Assembly: GCF_000471905.2 (NCBI RefSeq)
Contig: NW_006499436.1
Span: forward strand, 3,056,867-3,120,866
DNA: 64,000 nt
Source of the DNA: Amborella trichopoda
Taxonomy: Eukaryota; Streptophyta; Magnoliopsida; Amborellales; Amborellaceae
Direction: 5' to 3'
The translations under genes and the position numbers were made by a program. How positions within the stretch are numbered: the stretch's first letter is position 1; each line of letters starts with the position of its first letter. Shown piece after piece: positions 1-11,959 of this stretch. Below the pieces are notes generated by a model. It made no database searches and was not told where the DNA came from. It saw nothing but the letters and a program-made list of their open reading frames with translations.

Positions 1-734
1 TTGATTTGGGAGAGGGAATATATAAAGTCCAAACAAGGCTTATAGCTACCTTGCAAGAGCCACCAAAGACATATGGATGCATAAACATACATACATCCAT
101 ACAAAGAAAGAGAACCTGAAGCAAAAAGAAAAATTAATAGTTAAGTTCAAACACTAGCATGAGAAAAATACATCAAAGGAAAACAATAAACAAATTTGTT
201 GAATGGTTTAAATGAGAGGCATCCCATTCACAAAACAAAACATTCAAGTGTTAGACTATCTCCAAGAAATACTAAGGAGCTTTTCCTTTTGAATATTCCT
301 AAAGAGTATAAAGAACACAAGTGGTTTGATGTGAATTGGATGCTTTGGTCATTTCCAGATAAGTATGGGAAGCATAGGATGTAAAACAGTTATGTACAAA
401 GTGCAGTCAAAATGATCCCAGAGATTCAAGAAGAGTGCTAATGTGGGTACACGCAATCACTAAATCAGCGACAGCGATGGGGGAGAGTCGCTCCACTACG
501 CTCCAGATGTGGAATTTACAAAGACTGAAGATACAGAAAATCACAAGAATATGCACACATGCAATACTTTCTTGTACTTCCATTATGACCAACAAGGACC
601 TCTTTCCTTTTTTGGCTTTGGGCAAGCAGATGGAGGCCACACTCGAAACATTGAGCCTCCCACTTATTAACCAGGAGTCAAAACACTGGAGCAAAGGCCA
701 TGGCAGACCAAATAAGAACAAATAGACAATCACA

Positions 735-737
<3 letters not shown>
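1..737. other. No gene recognised; probably downstream part of the mevalonate kinase locus
   Basis: This stretch probably lies in the last intron of the mevalonate kinase gene, if the final exon is off the left edge. A plus-strand ORF of 62 codons (196-384) has no family I recognise, and two overlapping ORFs on opposite strands (407-733) shadow each other. No domain, tRNA or clear repeat is seen. Confidence 0.4.
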
Positions 738-741
<4 letters not shown>

Positions 742-771
<30 letters not shown>

Positions 772-1008
772 CATCAAAGCCTTATCCCAACTATTTGGGT
801 TGGCTACACAAATACTATTCTACCATTCTGCTCTAGCAAGGGCCATACCCTCGATAAGTCCCCATACCTTTTCTCACTACCTCCATCCATGTCCTTTTGG
901 GCTTGCCTTTTTAGAGCTTTCTACTTGAACCAAATTGCACCTCCTAACCGGTGTTGTATTGGGACTGTGCTGCCACAATCCCAATATAGGTGTTTGAAAA
1001 CAAAGACT
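742..1008 (-). mobile_element. RTE-type LINE 3' end with (AAT)n tail
   Basis: A (AAT)n tract at about 742-771 is followed by CTTATCCCAACTATTTGGG and CTACCATTCTGCTCTA. This is the reverse complement of the 3' end seen in the plus-strand copies at 25025 and 29150. Only the 3' tail is present. Confidence 0.75.
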
Positions 1009-1398
1009 TAGGATTGGACTCGCAAGAGTCGTATTCGACGAGTCTATGTATAGAGTAGATTCAAGACTCGGTCATACTCTTGGCAAATCTCTGGGTTTTG
1101 AACCAGGACCTAGCAAGTGACTTGATTAAGTCGAAGCCAGAGTCATCGAGTTATGAATCACTTAACAATATTGTAAACCCTAGAAATAGAGAACAAGAAA
1201 GCTAATCACAATATGATTTATCTCTTATCACTAGTATCCAACAATCAGCACTTCAATCAGGATTTCAGAGCAGCATTAAGTTTGGAAGCATCAAAATAAA
1301 CTTCTACTGGCACAGCCTTTATCTAATGAGACCCAATTCCCATCTACAAAGAAAGAACATTACCAATAACCCATTCTCATATATACACAATAGAATAA
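1009..1398. other. Unassigned sequence with repeated gactcg words
   Basis: Positions 1018-1160 hold repeated GACTCG/GAGTC words (actcgcaagagtcg, acgagtct, gactcggtc, gagtcatcgag). Similar words recur near 34180-34640, 44310 and 61825-62240, which suggests remnants of a shared element. No coding potential is seen. Confidence 0.3.
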
Positions 1399-1475
1399 TT
1401 ACTCGGAGCGTGTAGGCTTCGCATTGATTTTATTTGGTAATTTTGGGGATTGAAGCAGACATCGTAGTTTTCTAA

Positions 1476-1519
1476 GCATAAATATGTAACAACGGAAGCA
1501 TAAATATGTAACAAAGGCA
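1476..1519. repeat. 22-bp tandem duplication
   Basis: Two adjacent copies of cataaatatgtaacaa plus a few bases, downstream of mevalonate kinase exon 4. Confidence 0.6.
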
Positions 1520-1601
1520 ATAGCAGATGTAACATAAAACATGGCAACAACCACTAAGCATGAAGCAACAACAAAAGTAAAGAGGAGAAGAACATGAATA
1601 C

Positions 1602-3421
1602 ATGAGGGTAGAAGAGTTAGAACACAGCCTCCACCGCCTGCCCCAGTCAACTTGGAAGTTAGTTTATATTTCAAGGTGGTTTGGAGAACCATCTCTATGG
1701 ATGCATGGCTCACACCCATGGATTGAAGCAAACCCATATTCATCTCCATCAATTCTTGTAACTTCTCCTCTTTCTCAATAATGGAGAGATCATCTGATGC
1801 TCCACTCTGGATTATGGTAGAGAGTTCCATGCTTATTGCATCAATTGCTTTGAACACTGAAGACATGGCTTCAGGGTGTCTACCTGCTCTCTCAGCAACC
1901 CCAGCGACTAATGCTTTTGTGTTCCTCCCAACCTTTGTGTTTGTTATGAGCATTTTGAGGGGTAAGCCGGCTTTTATTCGAGTTAGTTCACCGGATTTGA
2001 ACATGATCATGTTACCTGTAATGAAAATATATAATGGTAATATTTACCTGAATTGCTCTACAACTTGATGGCATTGAAGAGGATGTCTATCACATTAGAA
2101 AAGTAAGTCACAATCTGATTGTTTACAGAACTAATAACAATGCAAAAATCTGAAGCGGTTTCGAAAAACTAGAATCAAATCCATTGCATTTTAACTCAGC
2201 CAAATACAGTGGCCTAAATACGGAGTTTAGACTACAGTTAGAAATCTGTATCGGAGGACCTCAATGCTATACACATTAACAGGTCATGGTAAAAATTAAA
2301 ATCATTGGGATAGTCATAATCTCCGTTTTGGTAAATGGGTGGTTGATAAAAAATAAAAACTTTCTTCCATTCTTTTTGGTTCTTGGGTAGTTCAGCGGTA
2401 GGAATCAAACTTAGGCTGTAGTATTGCAATTGTCACCCACTAACCAATCAACCCCATGCCCAAGCCCGACTCCCACAGTTCTTCCATCTTCAAAATCGAT
2501 CTTACAAAGTTAAATCTCGATAACTTATAGAGCAAGAACAGATTCATTGGGTGTAGAATGAAAGCTTAATTAAACTTCACATACCAAATGTGCTTACAGA
2601 ATTATCAATTCCAGAGGGCCTTCCATGTATGATTCGTTCTCCTTCAAAGGCCCATCTATTAACCAACTCTCTTTCTCTCTCCCCAAGCACCAAATTACCA
2701 TCCTGATCTGAAGCCGAACTTATGGTCCCTGACAATGCAAGCAGTGATGCAGATAGTGCAACACAAAATGAAGCGGATGATCCCAAACCTGAGCCCATAG
2801 GAAGGTTTGAAGTAACAATTGCTTTTGCGGTCTTAAACCTGAACATTGAAACCACCCAATTAAGAAAGAAACACATTTGTATGCGTGTGTGAGAGAGAGA
2901 GAGAGGGGGGGTTTGCAGATGTACGGAGAGAGCTTCAAGGCTTGGAGATGTCCGAGGAGAGAGGGGGGGGGGGGAGGCCAGAGAGTAAATAGGGTGTGTC
3001 GATTTGATCAGGAAAGATGTTACTTGCCCATTAGTGGTTGGAAATGTAGAGAGAGAAGTAGAGTCACTAACCCAGCAATGGAAATGTATAACCAGAGAAA
3101 GGCGGAGACACCAACAGCGAGCCCAATATTGGCTTCAGGGATGTTGTGCTCTGCAACAAGAGCGATGAGTCTTTCCATCATGTCGGAGGAGCAACACTCA
3201 ACACTCGAAGAAAGAGGAAGAGTCTCCGATGGGAGAAAGTCTTGAATTCTAGATATCGACCATGAAAACTGCAGGTTCAGATCTTTGAGCTCAAGTTGAA
3301 GTAAACCCACATCACCATCTGAAAAAAGAAAACCCAATAATCATATGATGAAAACAGAGCACAGTCGCCAACAAAACATACACAATCTCTCTCTCTCTCT
3401 CNNNNNNNNNNNNNNNNNNNN

Positions 3422-3489
<68 letters not shown>

Positions 3490-3633
3490 TTCCAAGAAGT
3501 TAGTACCTTGGGAGCTTTGAAGGAGAACTTGTGTACATAGATCAATGGAAGCCGCCACTGCAGCACAACCATGGACAACTGCATGCTCTCCACAAAGGAT
3601 GATCTTACCTGGAGCCCTCGCCCTAATCTCCAT
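1602..3633 (-). CDS. MVK: Mevalonate kinase, four exons, 3' end missing
   Basis: Phosphorylates mevalonate with ATP in the cytosolic mevalonate pathway to isoprenoids and sterols. Exons by splice sites and frame: 3507-3633, 3072-3318, 2585-2838 and 1602-2015, giving 347 codons plus one base. All three GHMP-kinase motifs are present: APGKIILCGEHAVVHG (residues 7-22), the ATP-binding LPMGSGLGSSA (137-147) and KLTGAGGGGCVLTLLP (331-346). The catalytic Asp is D203 in GRPSGIDN. I chose the ATG at 3633 because it gives MEIRARAPGK, the usual plant start; an in-frame ATG lies three codons upstream at 3642. Plant homologues are about 380-390 residues, so roughly 30-40 C-terminal residues are missing. 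Exon 4 can end at a GTATTC donor at 1601. I found no convincing final exon between it and position 1, so it is probably outside the window. Intron 1 holds a (CT)n array and a 20-N gap. Identity is secure; the 3' boundary is inferred. Confidence 0.93.
3390..3486. repeat. (CT)n microsatellite with a 20-N assembly gap
   Basis: Long (CT)n interrupted by Ns at 3402-3421, inside intron 1 of the mevalonate kinase gene (3319-3506). The gap is probably a collapsed repeat, so true intron length is unknown. Conceptual ORFs crossing it on the minus strand are artefacts. Confidence 0.95.
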
Positions 3634-3641
3634 TAATGTCA

Positions 3642-3673
<32 letters not shown>

Positions 3674-3680
3674 AGGTCAC
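3634..3680 (-). promoter_or_regulatory. CT/GA-rich leader just upstream of the mevalonate kinase start
   Basis: An uninterrupted (CT)n tract at about 3649-3674 lies 15-40 bases upstream of the start codon, so the transcript would carry a GA-rich 5' leader. GA-rich 5' leaders are common in plants; a regulatory role here is inference. Confidence 0.45.
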
Positions 3681-4660
3681 CGACTCAAGCTTCAACAAAA
3701 CAGAGAAAACGGAATAAGAATGTATGGTATACTCCTGCCACCCACACACAAGCTCTCTTTCAAAACGCAGTTTGTTCTCTCAACTGTACGAGACTCTGCT
3801 AGTTCGGCCAAGTATAATGTTCAACGTTTAAAACGAGTTATATTCACTTTGGTGGTCCCATTCTCGCGCTCCAAAATTTTGCCTTTTTTAGTCAAACGTT
3901 TAATACAACTTTTTTAGAAAAAATAATGGGAAAACACTATATTTTGATGAAAACATTTAAGACGAGTTATATTCACTTTTTTAATAAAAATGAGTGAGAA
4001 TAACTTTTCCATTCCTTACATCTAAATTACAAATTTTTTTTAAATTAAATATCTTTTTCTATTTTTAAAAGGATTTTAACAAATTGAATACCATTTTTTA
4101 TTTTTAACGAGAGCATATATGAGACCATTTACCTATTGTACAATATGGTCACAATTGTTTATAACCATCGGAGGTGAAATTTGACAGCATGTGTGATAAA
4201 GTTCGAAAATAAAAATTTTAACCTTTGTGTTTGGTCAATGAAAATTGTAGTATTATTTTTCTAAAAAAAATACATTTCCTACCGAAAAGAAAAAAATTTG
4301 TATCCTCAAATATTGAGTTTATCTCTACTACCATTTTAGGGTTTTGGCTATTAATCCATGCTGCTTGATCCCTAAATTAGGGTTTCTTTAATCATACCTG
4401 AAATAGACAACTATCCGGTTTGCAGTGTTGCTACCCTTCTCCCCTCAAAAATAGAAAGAAGGAAACCCCATTAACTAGTTCGCTACAAAACTCGCTTAGG
4501 GTTTCATTTTACATGTAAGAGAAAATCCATATCAGGGTTTAATCCCAATAGCTTTGGGCAAATCCCCTATTTGATATGATTTTCTAGTTCTCATATTGCA
4601 TTATGGCGATGAAGAAGAAGTGAAACTGTGTGTTGATTTTCTGGTTCTCACCTCTCCATA
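3681..4660. other. Intergenic region upstream of the mevalonate kinase gene
   Basis: AT-rich, no ORF of note. Should contain the MVK promoter, but I could not single out a convincing TATA box. Confidence 0.4.
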
Positions 4661-4678
4661 CAATTTTGTTGGGGGTAT

Positions 4679-5199
4679 GCGGTCATTAAAGGCATTATGA
4701 GTGCTTGTAAAAGATTTATATAGTAGAACATAAACTCATTAGGAGTGTGATCCTGTGTGGATCATACTAAGCAAACGATGTTTGCTGATACTGAACTGTA
4801 TTTAACGTGTTAGGTCAGTCTAGTTATGTTAGCTAGACATAGAGAAACAAACCGATGAATGTTAGATGTGTTATCCCTTGATGAGCTCGGAGTATGCTCA
4901 GAAGAATGAGCCACGAGACTATACGATCATTGTGTGTGATGGAGGCCTTTTATACCATCACACAATATGCATATTGATAGCCATTTTCAGGAAAGCGAAT
5001 CACCTTTCAGGATGAAACGTGTACATATGCAAGAGATAGCCCATGTGCACCATCGAGTAATGGATTGCATCAGGTAAGGATGATCTTGATTTCATCTTCA
5101 AATGAGACCTAAAATTCATATACTGGGATTGCGATCCTTTGTCTATTGACTAGACTTTGGTGACCCACTAATGATCCCCTGCATTGACTGTGGGTCATG
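4679..5199 (+). repeat. Left copy of the 0.5-kb direct repeat (5' LTR part)
   Basis: Shares long blocks with 9813-10314: TTATGAGTGCTTGTA, GGTCAGTCTAGTT, GAGTATGCTCAGAAGA, ATGGATTGCATCAG and CTAATGATCCCCTGCAT. Copies are clearly diverged, so insertion is old. Confidence 0.75.
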
Positions 5200-6042
5200 G
5201 GCAACCCTTGGTCGGTTTGAGAAAGTATGTGTAGTTAGTTTGCAGTTGGACATATAGTACCCCCGTGGATATTTATTCCTAGACTATATGGATCATTTTC
5301 CCATTAAAGTATTTAATTTTGTTTATTTTAATAATATATTATTTTTATAATTGTTATTTGAATTTTTTTGAATATCTGGATATTTTATTTATCAAAATTG
5401 AATTTATAAAAATAGAGAATGAAACTTCTCTCTCATCCTGGAAACTCTCCCTCCTATAAAAAAAACCTTAAGGGGGGCACGCCCCACTCTATCTCTCTCA
5501 TGGTTGCTCTCTTGTCTCCCATCATCTCTCATCTCACAATGGGGCTAAATCTATAGGGTGTGGTAGAAAGAAAAGCTTTTATCTCAAACTAGTTTATCAA
5601 GGGGGTTCACCTAGCTATTGAATTTGTGATCAAAGGAGTTCATATTCCATTGGTGTGATTTGTTCAAAACTTTCTTTCTCAATTGAGATTGAAGGTTGAT
5701 CATTATATCCCGCACTATCGAAAAGTGGTGACTTAGTGTGGGGTATAAGAAGCCTAGTTGAGGTAATTTCCGTCACCATCGTTTGTTTCTTGTTTATTTG
5801 TTTATTGCTTTTTTCATTCCTACGCATAGGTATTGTTTTTTATTTGTTATTGAAAGAAAAGTTTTTAAATGGCTTCAAGTCCTTGAGATCCTATTGTATT
5901 ATTATTTTTATTTTATTTGCAGTTATTATAATGTAAAAAGACTTACTTTCGAGTGATCTAGGCCGTGAAGAAAAGAAAAAGAATTTAAAAAGAAAGAAAA
6001 AAAAGTATTATATACTCTAGCTAGATCACACGAGTTCTTTCA

Positions 6043-6056
6043 TTGGTATCAGAGCT
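6043..6056 (+). other. Primer binding site for initiator tRNA-Met
   Basis: TTGGTATCAGAGCT matches the complement of the plant initiator tRNA-Met 3' end (TGGTATCAGAGC), the standard primer of many plant LTR elements. Confidence 0.75.
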
Positions 6057-6307
6057 ATTGATACTTGTTGCCATTAATAGTAATTTCTCTTTATTGAATC
6101 TAGATCTAGCTTGAGATTGAGATATAAGAAAGTTAATGACTTTGGTAGTCAAGTAATACACATTCGATTAAGAATTATTGGTATATTCAAATATCAAAAA
6201 AGCACTTTGCAGAATGGGTATTTTGTGCTATTTTGGAACAGTGATATGAAAAAAATATGATGTATTTTTCTATTGCATACTTCAATGATATTATATGTTT
6301 TTTATAA

Positions 6308-6819
6308 AGGCAAGCTTTCTATGCTTCTCCTACAACATAAAACTTATATACTTCCCCTTATTCAACCGTCCATTCTGAATAAAGGGCTAACATTGCCCCA
6401 AGCGCAATGTCATGTCTTTACACTATTTTATTTTTAATTTTTTCTATAAACTATTTTGACACCAAATTTTGTATGTCCATTCTTCTATTAAACTTACACT
6501 AGATAAAATATAAAAACAATATTTTCAATAAAATAAAATGACCAAAATACCCCTGAAAATTTCAAAGGGTATTTTGGTCATTATATTTTATCGAAAAATT
6601 ATTTTTGATACTTTTTATAGGTGCGCCCCAATGAAAAGATAGGACGTACCAAATTTCATATTCATACAATTTGTATAAAAAAAAATTAAAAATAAAATAC
6701 TTTGAAACATCAGATCTAAGATCAAACAGTGAGTGGCTATCTTGATCAAAATTGGATGGCTGGATGATAGGGGGAGGATAGAACTTCTATGTTGTAGGAA
6801 AAGTATAGAAACCTTTCCC
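6308..6819. mobile_element. MULE-type MITE, family 2, copy A
   Basis: About 512 bp, flanked by a perfect 9-bp target duplication TTTTTATAA (6299-6307 and 6820-6828). Ends form inverted repeats: GGCAAGCTTTCTATGC at the left and GGGAAAGGTTTCTATAC as the complement of the right end, extending inward through CTACAACATA. A 9-bp duplication with long inverted repeats points to the Mutator superfamily. No coding capacity. Inserted into the LTR element. Confidence 0.85.
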
Positions 6820-6828
6820 TTTTTATAA

Positions 6829-9812
6829 TAGTATCTACCTGCAAAATTTCAATAGAAAATCCTAGAGGAATTGAGAGATATAGACTCATCAATTATGACC
6901 TAACAAAATCCAAGAACTGGCCATTGAGTTCCATAAATTTTTTCACCAAGCATATGATTTTATTTTTAGGCAAAATTTGACTGTAACTCATAAAATTAAG
7001 TCTACTTTTAAATAAAAATAGTTTCATGAAGAAACTCCTTGTGGTTTGAAAGATATCATCATTTTATTGAAAGGTGCGCAAGTGTTATTTTTTGCAACGA
7101 AAACTGTTTCAAAGATTTGGAAGTCATGATTTTATTTCTATTTTTAACATAATATTTTATATCCCACACTAAGTTTTTAGACTTTCATTTTGAATCTAAT
7201 TTCTAATAAAATTTATTTTAAATAGAAATATCTATGGAAAAATAGGAATAAAAATTTTGGATTAAAGAGAGGTCATCTGGAATTTTCTACAATTTGGTGA
7301 GTTCTTCATTAAGATATGAATAACTATATTTATCAAGCATACTTAACAGAGTAAGCATACTTAATAGAATGATATGAGGCTTGTGGAAACATGCATTACC
7401 ATTCTGTATCTACTTTCAAATAAAATTGGTTTGAAAGGGAAACTCTATGAGGGTAGAGAGAAAAGACAATTTTACTAGATAGTGTTCATCTTAGAAATTC
7501 CGCAGTATGATTTATTTTGTGATGTGAAAGTCACATATTTATTTATCTGAAGAAAACTATTATTTAGGATTCACACTATGTTTTTATGTCTAGTTTTCAA
7601 CGCAAAAGATTTCAGGATGAAATTATTTGATGATTGAGAGAAACAAATTTTTTATTGAGAGGTGCACAACTTGATTTTCTATTGAGAAAGTTGTATTGTG
7701 ATATGAATGTCACTAAATCGTAGCCCCACTAAATGGTGTGATTTAGGGATTGAACTGAGCACTATTTTGTATTTTGAGCCTGTTTCAATACTTCAAAGGA
7801 TTCAGAAATAAACTCTTTATGAATTGAGAGTTATTATATTTTTATTATGGGATGCTCATGTTCTATTATGCAATAAATTAAAAGATATGACATATTAATG
7901 CACATCTTTAGATTCCTTATAATGGAGACCTTTTTAAGGCTTATTTAAAAGTTTTATTGTGTGTCATGAGTTGGTTTATAATAGTAAAACTTTAAAGAGA
8001 TGTAATACAGAGTTGGCGAGATATGACACTCTATGTAAAGAGTGTTCAATATGAGAATAACAGAAAGAAGAAGAAACACAATACCTATAAAAGCATCTTA
8101 GTTTTTTCAAAATCAATGGATATATAGAGAGACTTGGTGGTAGTATAGAAACGCTAAACATCAGTGAGAAAATCAAATTTATAATATTTGAAATAATGGG
8201 ATGAGGAAGAATATTTCTTCACGGCGTGAGAAAAGGAGAATCTAAATGCCGAAGAGATGGACACTTCGTAACGGGTAAAACTGATAACCAATAAATTCTC
8301 CATCAATTGCGTGCTCTTCCAATATCTCAAAAACTAGTCTACAAGAAAGAGTAAAGAATCAAGAAAGCCTAGGTACCACACTACATAATTTTGAGGGATG
8401 AAATCTATCCCACCTTACATAATAAAGTTATATCGGGAAAGATGATTTAGTAACCTCTTATTTTATGTTTCATATAATTTTTTGGTTATATTTTGGCTAT
8501 TTATTTTATTAATATATATAGAGCGTATGGACATTAGGTGATATGTGCTAACAAATTTAAAAAAGTTGGTTTATGAACACCATGTGGTTTTATGCCTCAT
8601 TGTGTTTGAATATGAACTACTTAGTAATACACATCGAGATGTGGTTTGATCAATGACTATGATCTTAAATATGAAACACGAGAGATGAGTTCGGCTCATT
8701 TAAATATGTAAGCACCACAACCATACTATTACCTAACTGTTGCTTGTGAATGTATATATATACCATGTCAATAGCATTTTGATTAAAGAGAGAAACATTG
8801 TATCTTAAAGGTATTTATAAACTTGGGAGAAAACTGTCATTTATTCATGCAATGGTTTTTAAATACCCATTTGCCTTGGTCCTTATTTTTAGTTATTTAG
8901 AATCATCGATTACCTAAGAGCTTGAACCATAGAGAATGTTGTAGGAATGCCATCTTGCTAGGCTTCCTTAACACGTGTTGTGATTGATTAGATAACTTGG
9001 TTTGTATGGATTTACTACCAAGAAAACTAATGTGGTTGAACCTTTGTTGTTAGGGAAAGTTTTACATATTATGAAACCAACGGGCATTGAATTACTTATT
9101 GCATAATACTTGCTATACTACCGCAAGATATATGTGTAAGAATGCTAATAATATATACATTAGATGTGCAATAATTGAGTGGGGGCTGCTACAGTCCAAC
9201 AATTCTTTTTAGTTGCTTGGATATTCAGATACTCTATCATGAAAGATCTAGACAAACTAAAGATTACAATGGGAACACCTGCTAGTGTTTGATAGGCTAG
9301 TTGAAATAGCAACCTATAATGTTATTCACCCATGGAACCCGGATTTGTCTCGTTGGCTGTATGGCTATAGAAGGGAGTAGCTTGATTAAAGAACTCCTTT
9401 GAGCCCATGAAGATACGACCCCATGCGATGATGGTAGATAATATTCTGCGACAATATGTCCATGATTCGCAATGTGACATAAAGGATGGACTACGACCAT
9501 GTTCGGGATGAGATCCGAGCAATAAAAGGAAAGATGCGTTGCTTTCCATAAATCCTTTGTAAAAAGATTGATGTCAAAAACCATGATTAATGTATTGAGA
9601 GAGAATAAGTGAAAAATGCTTGAGAGAGAGAATGCAATTGGGAGAGATCGAGATTAGCTATATACCTACAGATGTAATGATAGTGGACTCTATTGTAAAA
9701 GGGCATGCACCTAATGATTTTTTGAGACATGAGAGAGAGATAAGGATGAGAGAAATTAAGGAAGAGAGAATGTAAGGCCTTTAAAGGCCAAGTGAGAAAT
9801 ATTAGATGTGTG
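6829..9812. other. Interior of the LTR element, AT-rich and non-coding
   Basis: Only short ORFs occur and none shows retroelement domains. Polypurine-like stretches just before 9813 (aaggaagagagaatg at about 9760) could be the polypurine tract. Confidence 0.45.
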
Positions 9813-10314
9813 TGGCCAGTAAAGGCCTTATGAGTGCTTGTATATAGTGGAACATGAACTCAGTAGGAGTGTGGTCTCGTGTGGACCATACTAAGCAAAT
9901 GATGTTTGCTAATATTCGATTGCATTTAACGTGCTAGGTCAGTCTAGTTGGGAAAAACCCATGTTACTTAGGTATAGAGAAACAAGCTGATGATGGTTAG
10001 ATGGATTATCCCTTAATGAGGTCAGAGTATGCTCAGAAGAGTGAGCCGATGGACTGTGTGACCCTTGTGTATAATGGAGGCCACGTCATGCACATTGATA
10101 GTCGTTTTCGAGAAAGCAAACCATCTTTCAAGGTGAAGCTTGTGCATGTGCGAGAGATACCCATGTGCAGCAATGGATTGCATCAGATCAGAATGATTTT
10201 GGTTTCACCTCCAAGGGGTGGACCTGAAATCCTTATACTGAGACTATGACCCCTTACCTATTGGCTAGACTTTGGTGACCCACTAATGATCCCCTGCATG
10301 AACTGTGAGTCATG
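9813..10314 (+). repeat. Right copy of the 0.5-kb direct repeat (truncated 3' LTR)
   Basis: Similarity to the left copy stops at about 10314, after CATGAACTGTGAGTCATG. The remaining 0.8 kb expected of the LTR is absent or unrecognisable. Confidence 0.65.
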
Positions 10315-10419
10315 ACCCACTGGACTGTTTCTTTTGTAATGTTGAAATCCCAAGAAGGATGGTGCATGTTTGATTGTTCTTTGTTATCTATCCTCTTAAG
10401 CTTCACTGATTTTTGAGAG

Positions 10420-10640
10420 AGTGACGTTGCCTCGTTGTGCTTTGAGGAAGAGACAGAGCGTTCTCAATAGAGAGAGGGGTTCTAATCTCCCTTGCTCTGT
10501 AGAGAGAGAGGGTTGCCTCAGGTTTGGTTTATATAGAGCAGAGCGTGAAGGAGAGAAGGTGAGATAAGAGAGGGAGAGGTTGTCTCGTTGAGATGAGAGA
10601 GAGAGGTTGCCTAGTTGAGATGAGAGAGAGAGAACCCTGC
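10420..10640. repeat. GA-rich imperfect tandem repeats
   Basis: Repeated modules of roughly 30 bp containing AGAGGTTGCCTCGTTGAGATG variants, for example near 10573 and 10604. Confidence 0.5.
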
Positions 10641-10715
10641 ATCAATTGCGACTACTCATCTGAGCCGTTTGGCTCACCAATTTTTTTATGTGCGAACCGG
10701 CCCCTATAATCACTT

Positions 10716-10740
10716 TCTATATATATATATATATATATAA
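10716..10740. repeat. (TA)n microsatellite
   Basis: Alternating TA at the left end of a family 1 MITE copy. Confidence 0.85.
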
Positions 10741-11112
10741 AAGACCTTGAATGTAGAATTATAGATGCACCTGAAAAATCTATCAAAAATATTGTTTTAA
10801 TGTTGAAAAAACCTTCTAATCGATCATCTCGACATTGTGATGTATGAATATGAAAAAAAAAAGTTTTTGAGTCCCAAAAAAAGTACATCTTGCAACACAT
10901 TATCTAGACCGTCCATTTTCAAGATTTTCATATATTTATAGATCTACTTGATTTTAACTATTTTTGAAATTTAAAATTTTCTAATTAGGGTATGAAAATA
11001 GATTTTAAGATAATACTAAGAATTTTTTATAACAAATTACATGTTATGATAAATTTTTAAGGTGCACCTTAATTGGATTGTTTAAAGTTACATCCTTATA
11101 GAAACCGCACCA
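10741..11112 (-). mobile_element. MULE-type MITE family 1, subfamily B
   Basis: Reverse-complement of the 61318 copy. Shared blocks include CGATCATCTCGACATTG, CATCTTGCAACACATTATC and AGGTGCACCTTAATTGG. Right end reads CCTTATAGAAACCGCACC. Left end is disrupted by the TA repeat. Confidence 0.7.
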
Positions 11113-11219
11113 TATATATATATAATGATAGAATCAACCAGACTGCTTACTTAACAATATCAACCAAAGGTTTAAATTGAATTTAGGTTGATCTGATAGT
11201 TACGACATCATTTTGTATT

Positions 11220-11420
11220 TGAATTTTTATTGTTTTTTTCTACAAATCCAAATCACTTGAAATGTTAGGTGTCTATTCTTTTAAAATAGGTGAATCTAAT
11301 AAAAATATAAAAAAATAATATAAAAAAAATAAATTGACCAAAATACTTGAGAAACTTTGTGAAATCGTGATGTAAAATTTCATAAACCCACTTTCTAAAT
11401 ATAGGAGAAAGTGGGTTTGT
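11220..11420. repeat. Degenerate AT-rich repeat related to MITE family 2 cores
   Basis: Carries the taaattgaccaaaatac core also found in the 6308 and 42855 MITEs and near 12870-13060. Ends are not definable. Confidence 0.35.
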
Positions 11421-11569
11421 GAAATTGAGAATTTTTTTTTCACTTGAATGTTATTTATTTATTATGTATTGAGATGGATGAATGTCATTAGGAGTTGTTT
11501 TTTCGACTAAGAAATTTTTTTTTTTTGGGACCTTGGAGACTAATCATTTTGGGGTTTACAAAAGGATAT

Positions 11570-11930
11570 ATATAAAAGAAGGATGCAGTTGTCATACAGA
11601 TGCATTCGTAGCTCTAAGGTGCACCTTCAAATTTTATCATGGTACATAATTTTGATATAAAATGTTCTTAGGATTATCTCAAAATCTATTTTTATATCTA
11701 ATTATAAAATTTTAAATTTAAAAAATGGTTAAAATCAAATAGATTTATAAACATATGAAAGTCTTGAAAATGGACGGTGTAGATAATATATTGTAAAATA
11801 CAGTATTTCTAAGACTTAAATTCTTTTTATTTTTCATGGTCATGCATCTCAATAGTGACATGATCAATGGTTTTTCAACATTGTGTTGCATCCTTGTAGA
11901 AACTTTTTCCATAAAAGAATTGTGAAGTGA
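11570..11930 (+). mobile_element. MULE-type MITE family 1, subfamily B
   Basis: Left part GATGCAGTTGTCATACAGAT, then AAGGTGCACCTTC and TTATCATGGTA, as in the 37478 copy. The interior AAATGGACGGTGTAGATAAT and the right end CTTGTAGAAACTTTTTCC match other copies. Confidence 0.7.
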
Positions 11931-11959
11931 GAGATCTCCAAAAACAAAAAACAAAAAAG

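Larger units (their letters stand above)
4670..10316 (+). mobile_element. LTR retrotransposon remnant with no visible coding region
   Basis: A direct repeat of about 500 bp (4679-5199 and 9813-10314) flanks an interior that begins with a primer binding site complementary to initiator tRNA-Met (TGGTATCAGAGC at about 6044). If that site directly follows the 5' LTR, the LTR would run to about 6040 (roughly 1.37 kb), and the 3' LTR is truncated after about 500 bp. No gag, protease, integrase or RT motif is found between 6050 and 9800, so it looks like a large non-autonomous derivative or a very decayed element. A MULE-type MITE is nested at 6308-6819. Superfamily is not assignable. Confidence 0.65.

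Noticed and set aside
196..384. 62-codon plus ORF with protein-like composition
   Set aside because: No recognisable family, no splice context, and short enough to occur by chance.
600..690. Candidate last exon of mevalonate kinase on the minus strand (KWEAQCFECGLHLLAQ resembles the ..GFQCF..G.. end)
   Set aside because: A stop lies just upstream in that frame, there is no usable acceptor, and the resemblance covers only a few residues.
3277..3642. Minus-strand ORFs reading through the CT array and Ns
   Set aside because: Only 3507-3633 is exon; the rest is intron repeat and gap.
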